Source of the DNA: Streptomyces achromogenes
Lineage (GTDB): Bacteria > Actinomycetota > Actinomycetes > Streptomycetales > Streptomycetaceae
Assembly: GCF_030816715.1 (NCBI RefSeq)
Contig: NZ_JAUSYH010000001.1
Coordinates: 558,001 to 622,000 of the forward strand
Length of the DNA: 64,000 nucleotides
Direction of reading: 5' to 3'
Positions within the stretch are counted from its first letter, which is position 1. Each line of letters begins with the position of its first letter. The notes under the pieces are model-generated. The model had not been told where the DNA came from. It saw nothing but the letters and a program-made list of their open reading frames with translations, and made no database searches. This document shows positions 57,660-64,000 of the stretch, piece after piece. A program made the position numbers and the translations under genes.

Positions 57660-58075
57660 GGTAGGTCCCGTTCTCGCGGTGGGGAATCGGCGGTCGACGA
57701 CTCCGATCGACAGGATTCCTGTTAATGGAGGTACATCCTGCACCCGGGCGTGCGTGAGCGCCACCCTCCGGGCGGCGGAAGCGCAGCGCGGACCCCCGGC
57801 AGCCGTCGCGACCGGCCTCCGATCGGTCCTGGACCGGCCTCCGATCGGCCTCCGCCCGGCCTTCGTCCGGCGTCGGGTCCGCGTTCCCACCACTCACCGG
57901 CCAACCGTTCAATTGCCTTGCCCACGCGGTCAATTGCGTGCAGATACCTTCGCGTTGCGAAGCCACTTGGGCCAGTCCCGGAGCACGTCACCCGGTAGGG
58001 GGACGACCTTCGTACGGTCGGTTCACCAGTGGAGCCGGAGGAGCCCGGACCCGCGCAACCGGCAGGAGGAGCGCC
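57660..58075. promoter_or_regulatory. Regulatory region upstream of the orphan roadblock gene
   Basis: 416 bases, no gene. From left to right: the 17-bp direct repeat GACCGGCCTCCGATCGG at 57810 and 57832, then CAATTGC at 57910-57916 and again at 57931-57937 exactly 21 bases apart, and a perfect inverted repeat CTTCGC-gtt-GCGAAG at 57948-57962. The last two are promising operator candidates. Confidence 0.5.
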
Positions 58076-58450
58076 ATGGCGAACGTGGAGATCTCGATGA
58101 AGGAGACGATGACCGCGATCGAGGGGGCATTGGGGGTCGCCGTCGTGGACTACACCAGCGGCATGGCACTCGGCACGCTCGGCGGAGGCAAGGATCTCGA
58201 CCTGACCGTCGCCGCGGCCGGGAACACCGACGTGATCCGGGCCAAGGTGCGCACCATGGAGCACCTGGGGCTCAAGGGCGAGATCGAGGACGTCCTGATC
58301 ACCCTCGCGAACCAGTACCACCTCATCCGGCTGCTCAAGGGCCGAGGCGGCAGCGGCCTGTTCATGTACCTGGTGCTGGACCGCGAACGGTCCAACCTGG
58401 CGATGGCCCGCCACCAGCTCAAGCGGATCGAGGCCGAGCTCGAGGTCTAG
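58076..58450 (+). CDS. Orphan roadblock/LC7-like protein
   Basis: A 124-residue cytoplasmic alpha/beta protein related to the roadblock/LC7 fold: [97 protein letters not shown]. Roadblock proteins bind and regulate MglA-like small GTPases; the conservon 2 kb downstream contains such a pair (CvnB and CvnD), so this may be a second partner. The ATG has AGGAGGA 7 bases upstream, the strongest site in this half of the window. A structured terminator follows its stop. Confidence 0.78.
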   Translation: MANVEISMKETMTAIEGALGVAVVDYTSGMALGTLGGGKDLDLTVAAAGNTDVIRAKVRTMEHLGLKGEIEDVLITLANQYHLIRLLKGRGGSGLFMYLVLDRERSNLAMARHQLKRIEAELEV

Positions 58451-58487
58451 GCGGCCGGACGCCCGGACCTCACGGGCGGACGGCCGC
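58451..58487 (+). terminator. Two-part hairpin after the roadblock gene
   Basis: GCGGCCG and CGGCCGC form the base of the stem and GCCCG and CGGGC its tip, separated by 3-base internal loops, starting at the first base after the stop codon. Confidence 0.55.
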
Positions 58488-58507
58488 GGCTTCGCACACC
58501 CTCGACT

Positions 58508-58521
58508 TGAAGATGTCTTCA
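58508..58521 (+). promoter_or_regulatory. Candidate ArsR-family operator
   Basis: A perfect inverted repeat TGAAGA-tg-TCTTCA, that is TGAA-N6-TTCA, the core of the known ArsR/SmtB operator consensus. It lies about 160 bases upstream of the ArsR gene. Confidence 0.5.
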
Positions 58522-58680
58522 TCTCGGCACTTCCAGATCAGCGCATCACACGGGTGTGCGGAGCCGGCAACCACCAGGATCGAGGCGCGGCACGTCGCGC
58601 GCGGCGGCGCACGGAAACCGGGCGGCCGCCGCGCCCTTCGAGACCCCACCCCACCGAACACGGCAGGGAGCGAGCGACCC

Positions 58681-59076
58681 ATGCAGGTTCCCCTCTACCA
58701 GGCCAAGGCCGAGTTCTTCCGCATGCTCGGACATCCCGTGCGGATCAGGGTCCTCGAACTCCTGCAGGGCGGTCCCGTCGCCGTGCGGGACCTGCTCGCC
58801 GAGATCGAGATCGAACCCTCCAGCCTGTCCCAGCAACTGGCGGTGCTGCGCCGGTCGGGGATCGTCGTGTCGATCCGGGAGGGCTCGACCGTCAGCTACG
58901 CGCTGGCGGGCGGCGACGTGGCCGAACTGCTGCGGGCCGCACGCCGCATCCTCACCGAACTCCTGGCAGGGCAGAACGAGTTGCTGGCCGAGCTGCGCCA
59001 GTCGGAACAGCCGCTGCCGATCCCCCACAGCCGTGCGGGGCTGCCCGTCCCGCAGAGCGGCGCCGGACGGACGTGA
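58681..59076 (+). CDS. ArsR/SmtB family transcriptional regulator
   Basis: A 131-residue winged-helix regulator. Seen: MQVPLYQAKAEFFRMLGHPVRIRVLELLQGGPVAVRDLLAEI, the recognition helix PSSLSQQLAVLRRSGIVVSIREGSTVSYAL (wing) and a C-terminal helix with a disordered tail. The usual metal-binding cysteines of ArsR/CadC are absent, so it is more likely to sense another signal or to be regulated by a partner. In actinobacteria relatives of this type often sit beside SulP transporters, but none is here. The ATG at 58681 follows AGGGAG about 10 bases upstream. Confidence 0.87.
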   Translation: MQVPLYQAKAEFFRMLGHPVRIRVLELLQGGPVAVRDLLAEIEIEPSSLSQQLAVLRRSGIVVSIREGSTVSYALAGGDVAELLRAARRILTELLAGQNELLAELRQSEQPLPIPHSRAGLPVPQSGAGRT

Positions 59077-59391
59077 CGAACGCGCCGGACGTGACGGCCC
59101 GGACGGCCAGGCCTTCCTGGACGCACTGCCCGCACTGAACGCACGACACGCACGACACGCACGACACGCACTGGACATGAAGGAACCCGAGGCGTCCGGC
59201 TGCCGGCCGAAGGAGCCGGGCCGTCCCGGAGCCCGCCGAACAGCAGCGCGGGACTCGAACGAAACAGACCGAAACGCCAGGGTCCGCCACCCCTTCCGCC
59301 ACGTAGAAATATCTACAAGCATGCATATGCCGGGCGGCATGCGGTCGCCGGTGGAGTCGTACGGAGCCGACATGAGCGATGCGATGCCGAC
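59077..59391. other. Intergenic region with a 9-bp tandem repeat and AT-rich palindromes
   Basis: 315 bases. GCACGACAC is repeated three times at 59141-59167. Further right, an AT-rich patch holds GTAGA-aata-TCTAC at 59303-59316 and GCATATGC palindromes near 59322-59331, good operator or promoter candidates for the gene at 59392. No gene is seen. Confidence 0.5.
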
Positions 59392-59859
59392 ATGATCGAT
59401 GCGATGTGGATGCGCGGCGTGGAGTGGCTCGCCGCCGCCGCGACGGATCCGCGGTCGTGCAAGCGGGAATGGGACCAGGGCGACGGGATCACGCTGTTGG
59501 AGGCGGGCCGTTACTGGGACGTACTGAGCGTGCCCGACCGGCTGGGGCTGCTGACCCTGGACCTGCTGTGGCAGGCCTCGCGGCCCACGCCGGGGCCCAC
59601 GCTCGTGGACACCGCCGCCCACCGTGTGGGCTTCTTCCTGCCGCCCGACCCCGGCAGCCGCTGGATCGGTGCCGGACTGCGGCACGCCGGCCGGGGCTCC
59701 TGGGTCGCGGTGCCGCCGCCCTACCGGGCCGCCCGGTTCCTGGAGTGGCTGGTCCCGCCGGACGGCAGCGGTGCGCTGCACACGCCGGCCACCCTGGAGC
59801 TGGCGCTGCGTCAGGCCAACGGCACACTGGCCGTGCTGCGGCCGGTGTGCGGGCCGTAG
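59392..59859 (+). CDS. Conserved hypothetical protein (possibly Prim-Pol-like)
   Basis: A 155-residue cytoplasmic protein that looks like a streptomycete conserved hypothetical: VEWLAAAATDPRSCKREW, RYWDVLSVPDRLGLLTLDLL, HRVGFFLPPDPGSRWIGAGL, GSWVAVPPPYRAARFLEWLV and TLELALRQANGTLAVL. Its middle resembles the N-terminal domain of bifunctional DNA primase/polymerases, but the catalytic acids are not evident, so this is only a weak hint. Such genes are frequent near conservons and roadblock genes, from memory. Two ATGs (59392, 59401) are close. Confidence 0.65.
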   Translation: MIDAMWMRGVEWLAAAATDPRSCKREWDQGDGITLLEAGRYWDVLSVPDRLGLLTLDLLWQASRPTPGPTLVDTAAHRVGFFLPPDPGSRWIGAGLRHAGRGSWVAVPPPYRAARFLEWLVPPDGSGALHTPATLELALRQANGTLAVLRPVCGP

Positions 59860-60222
59860 CACGTCACGTCCTCGGCGTCCCGGCGTCGTCCCGTCACGGA
59901 CGACGCCGGATCCGGGCCGAGGCCACCACCGCACGTCGGAACCGGCGGGCACGGTGCGCCCTCGGGCCCGCCACCGCCCGACGGGACGGGCGTTGACGCT
60001 CGACGACCGCTGCCTTGCGGGCCAACTCCAGCACGACGTACGGCAATTCCGACAGTCGACGCAGAAGCGAACAGATGCCGGGCACTTTGGGCGCGAAGTC
60101 TCGCTCAACCGTGCGGGATCGATCAATGACGGTGTGTACTGTGCTGCGAGTGCCCGTTCGGACACCGAACGCGCCCCCTGCCACGCGACCGACGACGCCC
60201 GACCCCCCACTGGACCGAATCG
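59860..60222. other. Intergenic region upstream of the conservon
   Basis: 363 bases with no convincing gene. A less GC-rich stretch (60020-60160) probably contains the conservon promoter; I cannot single out a -10/-35 pair with confidence. Confidence 0.5.
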
Positions 60223-61641
60223 ATGATCGAATTGCCGGACCTGGTGACCGGCGGCCTGACCGCCGGCACACTGTCCGCGCTCGCCCTGGCCGGCGGCCTG
60301 CTGCGCGCACGGCGGCGGCAGACCCGACAGCGCGCGGAGATCGCCGCGCTGCGCACCCGACTCGACGGCTCCCTCAAGGCGTTCACGGCGGAGGTGGAGC
60401 ACCTGGCGAGCCGCCGCGTGCCCGCCGCCGCCCGTCGGGTCGCCCATCCGCACGTCGCCGTGCCGGGCCCGCTCCAGCCGCTCACCGTCGGCACCCCTCT
60501 GGGCATCGCCCTGGAGAACGTGGTGCTGGCGCTGCAGGCCGAGACGGCCGCCCAGCGCACGTCCGTCGACGCCGCGGCACAGGCCGGGATGCGCGGCGCC
60601 GTCCGGGAGATCCAAGCCGCCCTGTACCGGCTGCAGGACGCCCTGCGCGGACTTCAACAGCGCTACGACGACCCGGAGTTGGCCCAGACCCTGTTCCGTC
60701 TCGACCACGAGAACGAACAGTCGCTGCGGCGCGCCCAGGTCACCGCCGTGGTGTGCGGCGCCTGGGTCGGGCTGGCCCGTGAGGAGTCCCACCTGGTGGA
60801 CGCGGTGACCGGCGGCCAGGCCCGGCTCGCCGGCTACCACCGGGTCCAGGTCCACAACCACCTCGAGCCCGGCACCGCCCTGGTCTCGCACGCCGTCGAG
60901 CCGGTCGCCATCATCGTCGCCGAGCTGCTCGACAACGCTCTGCGGCACTCCGCCCCGGACACCGACGTCGTGGTCAGCCTGGAGCACGTGCACCACGGTG
61001 TGTGCGTCACCATCGACGACGCGGGCCTCGGCATGACCCTGGACGAACGCGAGCGCGCACAGCGGCTGGTGGCAGGCGACGAGCCCATCCTGCTGACCGA
61101 GCTCGGCGACCCGCCCCGGATGGGGCTGGCCGCGATCGGCCGGCTGACCCGCCAGTTCGACCTGGGCGTGGACGTCTCCTCGACCTCCCCGTACGGCGGT
61201 GTGCGGGCGGTGCTGCGGGTCGAGACCCACCTCCTGAGCCACCTCGACCCGGCCGACCGGCCGCCGGCCGCGAGCGCGCCGCGCACGACGCGCACCGCGC
61301 GCAAAGCCTTCCCCGACCCTCCCGGCCCCTCCCACGCGTACGGCGCCGAGACCGGCGCGCCGGAGACGGCGACGGGACATCACGAGCCGCGGGACGAGGA
61401 CGACGGCCTGCCGCAGCGCAGACGCCGCACCCGGCCCGCGACGCCGGCACCGGCGCCGGCCCGGGCCGCGGAGCGTCGTCCGGCGCGCAGCCCGGAGGAG
61501 GCCGCCGCCGCGCTCGGCGCACTGCAGTCCGGCACGGCGGCGGCCCGCGCCGCCGTGGCGAACACCGGTGCGGGCGCCTCGGGGGAGACGCCCGCCGACC
61601 ACATCGACCAGACCGACGACGAAGAGGGAGCGGCCCGATGA
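60223..61641 (+). CDS. cvnA: Conservon CvnA: membrane sensor with HATPase domain
   Basis: A 472-residue sensor. It has one N-terminal membrane span (~7-28), a helical region, a dimerisation-like helix LFRLDHENEQSLRRAQ (histidine at LDH) and a GHKL ATPase domain: N box VAELLDNALRHSAPDTDVV, G1 DDAGLGM and G2 PPRMGLAAIGRL. The last ~110 residues are disordered and Ala/Arg-rich. It is the first gene of a conservon, a Streptomyces module that acts with the roadblock, DUF742 and GTPase partners as a membrane-associated signalling complex. Its stop overlaps the next start. ATG 60223 is the start. Confidence 0.9.
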   Translation: MIELPDLVTGGLTAGTLSALALAGGLLRARRRQTRQRAEIAALRTRLDGSLKAFTAEVEHLASRRVPAAARRVAHPHVAVPGPLQPLTVGTPLGIALENVVLALQAETAAQRTSVDAAAQAGMRGAVREIQAALYRLQDALRGLQQRYDDPELAQTLFRLDHENEQSLRRAQVTAVVCGAWVGLAREESHLVDAVTGGQARLAGYHRVQVHNHLEPGTALVSHAVEPVAIIVAELLDNALRHSAPDTDVVVSLEHVHHGVCVTIDDAGLGMTLDERERAQRLVAGDEPILLTELGDPPRMGLAAIGRLTRQFDLGVDVSSTSPYGGVRAVLRVETHLLSHLDPADRPPAASAPRTTRTARKAFPDPPGPSHAYGAETGAPETATGHHEPRDEDDGLPQRRRRTRPATPAPAPARAAERRPARSPEEAAAALGALQSGTAAARAAVANTGAGASGETPADHIDQTDDEEGAAR

Positions 61642-62060
61642 CCAGCCGCAACACGGGTGACACGGCATGGGTGCTGGAACCGGTCCTGCAGGTGCCGCAC
61701 GTGGTGGCCGCCGTCATGCTGACCCGGGACGGGCTCGTGACCGGATACACCGACGCCCTGTCCCAACCGTCGGCCGAGCGGGTGGCCGCCATCACCAGCA
61801 CCGTGCAGGGCGCCTGCCGGACCGCGGCGGCCGCCTTCGCCGACCGTGACACGTCCGACGTACGGCAGATCGTCATCGAGTCGGATCACGGATACGTGCT
61901 GATCGTGCCGACCGACCACGGCACCTGTGTGGCCGCCTACGGCGACGGCGAGGTGCGGCTGGACCTGCTGGCGCACCGGGTGCACTCCCAGGTGGCCCGA
62001 CTGGGCGGGAAGGCGATGACAGCCCCGTCCCGAGGAGCCGACGACAACCCGCCGGCATGA
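61638..62060 (+). CDS. cvnB: Conservon CvnB: roadblock/LC7 protein
   Basis: A 140-residue cytoplasmic roadblock-fold protein: VPHVVAAVMLTRDGLVTGYTDALS, VAAITSTVQGACRTAAAAFAD, SDVRQIVIESDHGYVLIVPTD and VRLDLLAHRVHSQVARLGG. It is expected to bind CvnD, modulating its nucleotide cycle, and perhaps CvnA. Both ends overlap by ATGA with its neighbours, so translation of the four genes is tightly coupled. Confidence 0.92.
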   Translation: MTSRNTGDTAWVLEPVLQVPHVVAAVMLTRDGLVTGYTDALSQPSAERVAAITSTVQGACRTAAAAFADRDTSDVRQIVIESDHGYVLIVPTDHGTCVAAYGDGEVRLDLLAHRVHSQVARLGGKAMTAPSRGADDNPPA

Positions 62061-62422
62061 CCGGTCGCCCGGCCGGCCGCCCTCTGGTCCCCGCGTATCT
62101 GTCGACCGGCGGCGTGGCCCGGCCCAGCCGCCCCCACCTGGAGCGGCTGTCGGTGCTCGCCCGCACCGACACACCACCGCCCGCCGGGCTCCCCGCCGCC
62201 GAACTCGCCCTGCTGGACACCCTGGAGGACGGCTCCCTGGCGGTGGTGGAGGCGGCGGCGCTGCTCAGACTGCCGTTCTCGGCGGTGCGGGTGCTGGCGG
62301 CCGGTCTCGTCGACCGGGACCTGGTCCTCGCCCGTGCGCCGATCCCGCCCGCCGAACGGTTCGACCCCGACCTGCTGAAGAGAGTGGCCGATGGCCTCCG
62401 CGCCCTCAGACTCCGCGCCTAG
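62057..62422 (+). CDS. cvnC: Conservon CvnC: DUF742 protein
   Basis: A 121-residue small protein of the DUF742 family, a winged-helix-like domain without DNA-binding proof. The N-terminal region RPLVPAYLSTGGVARPSRPHLERLSVLAR is the family signature; the helical core is LPAAELALLDTLEDGSLAVVEAAALLRLPFSAVRVLAAGLVDRDLVL. It is the third component of the conservon. The stop overlaps CvnD by 32 bases. Confidence 0.9.
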   Translation: MTGRPAGRPLVPAYLSTGGVARPSRPHLERLSVLARTDTPPPAGLPAAELALLDTLEDGSLAVVEAAALLRLPFSAVRVLAAGLVDRDLVLARAPIPPAERFDPDLLKRVADGLRALRLRA

Positions 62423-63041
62423 CGCCTGCCGCGAAACACTCCCCGGCGCCGGCGGACCAGGTTCCGTCCACCTGCCCGACACAGCCCGCGACCTGGTGAA
62501 GATCCTGGTGGCGGGGCCGTTCGGCGTGGGCAAGACGACCCTGATCGACTCGGTCTCCGAGATCCGCCCGCTGCACACCGAGGAACCCCTCTCCGAGGCG
62601 TCCGCTCAGGTGGACGACCTGGACGGGGTGCGGGAGAAGGCGACGACCACCGTCGCCATCGACTTCGGCCGGATCAGCCTGCCCGGCGACGTCGTGCTGT
62701 ACCTGTTCGGCACGCCCGGACAGGAGCGTTTCCGGAGCCTGTGGGACGACATCGCCTACGGGGCGCTGGGGGCGCTCGTGCTGGTCGACAGCCGCCGCCT
62801 CGACGCCTCGTTCGACGTGCTGGGGCTGGTGGAGGAGAGCGGGCTGCCGTACGCGGTCGCCTTCAACGCCTTCCCCGACGCGCCCCGCCACCACGGCGAG
62901 GAGCGGCTGCGCCGGGCGCTGGACCTGGAGCCCACGACACCACTGGTCACCTGTGACGCCCGGGACGCCGGCTCCTCGATCGACGCGCTGCTCGCGCTCG
63001 TGGACCATCTGATCGGCCGTGACCCCGTGGAGGCCCGGTGA
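62391..63041 (+). CDS. cvnD: Conservon CvnD: small GTPase-like ATP/GTP-binding protein
   Basis: A 216-residue cytoplasmic nucleotide-binding protein. Seen: P-loop VAGPFGVGKTTL near residue 43, the switch region TTTVAIDFGRI, DTxG-like YLFGTPGQERF near 107 and NAFPDA replacing the NKxD specificity motif, typical of the conservon GTPases. It is likely switched by CvnB and signals onwards. The first ~25 residues are disordered. ATG 62391 has GAAGAGAG upstream and overlaps the cvnC end by 32 bases. Its stop overlaps the P450 start. Confidence 0.9.
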   Translation: MASAPSDSAPSACRETLPGAGGPGSVHLPDTARDLVKILVAGPFGVGKTTLIDSVSEIRPLHTEEPLSEASAQVDDLDGVREKATTTVAIDFGRISLPGDVVLYLFGTPGQERFRSLWDDIAYGALGALVLVDSRRLDASFDVLGLVEESGLPYAVAFNAFPDAPRHHGEERLRRALDLEPTTPLVTCDARDAGSSIDALLALVDHLIGRDPVEAR

Positions 63042-64000
63042 CCGCCCGTACCCCGGACCGGATCGACTTCGCCCGCTCCGTGCCCGTGCGACTGTGGGAG
63101 GACGGCTTCGCGCCCGATCCGCAGCGCTACTACGCCGCGCTCCGCGCGCAAGGACCCGTCGGCTGGGCCGAGTTGGCACCGGGGATACCGGCGTACGTGG
63201 TCACCGACCGGCGGGCGGCGCTGGACGTCCTGCACGACCAGGAGACCTTCTCGCACGACCCGAGGGCGTGGGAGGCGACGGTCCCCGACGACGCGCCGGT
63301 GCTGGGCATGATGCGGTGGCGGCCCAACGCCCTGTTCGCCGACGGCCCCGCGCACCTGCGCTACCGGTCCACTCTCATCGACGTCTTCGACCTGGTGGAA
63401 CCGCACGACCTGCGCGGGCGGGTGCACCGGGCGGTGCGGCTGCTGGCCGAGCGCATGGGCCCACGCGGCGAGGCCGACCTCGTGGCGGACTTCGCGCGCC
63501 CGCTGCTGGCGCTGGTGCTCAACGACCTGTTCGGGCTGCCGGACAGCCAGGGCGAACGGCTCAACGAGGGCCTGGGCAAGATGATGGAGGGCGGCGCGCA
63601 GGCCGCCGAAGGCGAGGCGCAGTACGCCCGGTACGTGCTGGAGCTCATCGCCGCGAAGGCCGAGAAGCCCGGCGACGACCTGCCCAGCCGGCTGCTGGAG
63701 CACCCGGCCGGACTGACCCGTGAGGAGGTCACCTGGCAGGTGTTCCTCACTCTCGGCGCGGGGTACGAGCCGACCGCGAACCTGCTCTCCAACACGCTGT
63801 CTAGGGTGCTGGGCAACCCGGCGTACTACTCCACGCTCACCAGCGGCGCCCGGCCGGTCATGGACGCGGTGGTGGAGGTGCTGCACCACGAGACGCCGCT
63901 GGCGAACTACGGCATCTACTACGCGCGCAGGCCGGTGGCCTTCCACGGGGTGTGGCTGCGCGACGCGGTCCCGGTGGTGGTGTCGTACGGGGCGCTGGGG
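63038..64000 (+). CDS. Conservon-associated cytochrome P450 (CYP157-like), partial
   Basis: An open frame begins at GTG 63038 (overlap GTGA with cvnD) and runs off the right edge, giving the first 321 residues. P450 features are present: AGxE/DxT-like I-helix FLTLGAGYEPTANLLSN near residue 240 and the K-helix region VVEVLHHETPLANYGIYYARR near 280. The K-helix has E-V-L-H in place of the normally invariant E-x-x-R. Conservon P450s of the CYP157 family are known to lack ExxR, so this is probably natural. The heme-binding cysteine lies beyond the window. Its substrate is unknown. Confidence 0.85.
   Translation, partial: MTARTPDRIDFARSVPVRLWEDGFAPDPQRYYAALRAQGPVGWAELAPGIPAYVVTDRRAALDVLHDQETFSHDPRAWEATVPDDAPVLGMMRWRPNALFADGPAHLRYRSTLIDVFDLVEPHDLRGRVHRAVRLLAERMGPRGEADLVADFARPLLALVLNDLFGLPDSQGERLNEGLGKMMEGGAQAAEGEAQYARYVLELIAAKAEKPGDDLPSRLLEHPAGLTREEVTWQVFLTLGAGYEPTANLLSNTLSRVLGNPAYYSTLTSGARPVMDAVVEVLHHETPLANYGIYYARRPVAFHGVWLRDAVPVVVSYGALG

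Noticed and set aside
58546..61668. A 1040-residue minus-strand frame spanning the ArsR gene and cvnA
   Set aside because: It overlaps two well-supported genes on the other strand and a likely intergenic region, and shows no domain.
1..64000. CRISPR arrays, tRNA, rRNA, intact insertion sequences, prophage or integrase
   Set aside because: I looked for regular spaced repeats, cloverleaf-like arms, transposase DDE or tyrosine-recombinase motifs and terminal inverted repeats and saw none.

Overview
The window is very GC-rich, with strong G/C preference at third codon positions, frequent GTG starts and 4-base stop/start overlaps. Its gene content (a conservon, an ANTAR protein, a GH46 chitosanase, many secreted hydrolases, mycothiol-type enzyme remnants) points to a Streptomyces or close relative, probably an accessory or arm-proximal part of the chromosome. 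I see no rRNA, tRNA, CRISPR array, intact insertion sequence, prophage or antibiotic megasynthase.

Layout. 1-2.8 kb: a frameshifted polyphosphate kinase 2, a small conserved protein and a YihY/BrkB membrane protein with a 4x39-bp repeat. 2.9-6.2 kb: a three-gene sugar ABC importer of the xylose/ribose type. 6.3-11 kb: RidA, a large LuxR-type ATPase regulator, a flavin/F420 split-barrel protein and a DUF1801 protein. 11.0-12.2 kb: a graveyard of three unrelated gene fragments (GyrI-like, sigma factor, MMPL). 12.3-20.7 kb: methyltransferase, three small hypothetical genes, hydrolase, ANTAR protein, AraC regulator, GAPDH, GlxA-type regulator and pectate lyase. 20.7-22.4 kb: an ECF sigma factor fused through membrane segments to an extracellular CAP domain. 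22.6-31.6 kb: an ABC exporter remnant, two MFS exporters, a GH25 lysozyme with two peptidoglycan-binding domains, a coiled-coil protein, a glutamate-cysteine ligase-like enzyme and a cyclophilin. 31.9-38.5 kb: an MFS remnant, a FUSC transporter, two secreted proteins including a CE4 deacetylase, a second YihY paralogue and a maleylpyruvate isomerase-like remnant.

38.6-48.5 kb: MFS exporter with an AraC regulator, a membrane-anchored protein, a secreted LIP-type lipase, a MOSC protein, chitosanase csn with a candidate operator, and two overlapping membrane-tethered XRE-type regulators. 48.6-57.7 kb: an M4 metalloprotease, a CASTOR/POLLUX-like channel protein, secreted proteins, a flavodoxin-like oxidoreductase, an emfourin-like lipoprotein, a LacI regulator and an HSL-type esterase. 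58-64 kb: an orphan roadblock protein, an ArsR regulator with a textbook-like operator, a hypothetical protein and then a conservon (cvnA-B-C-D) whose following cytochrome P450 runs off the right edge.

How they fit together. Much of the window is secretion and nutrient scavenging: chitosanase, pectate lyase, lipase, lysozyme, M4 protease, CE4 deacetylase and a pentose-type importer. The rest is dense in signalling proteins that couple the outside or the membrane to DNA or GTPases: the ECF-CAP fusion, the tethered XRE pair and the conservon. At least six degenerate genes and several short tandem repeats suggest an actively rearranging region. The most unusual items are the ECF-CAP fusion, the tandem XRE pair, the conservon P450 whose K-helix lacks the ExxR arginine, and the GyrI/sigma/MMPL mosaic.
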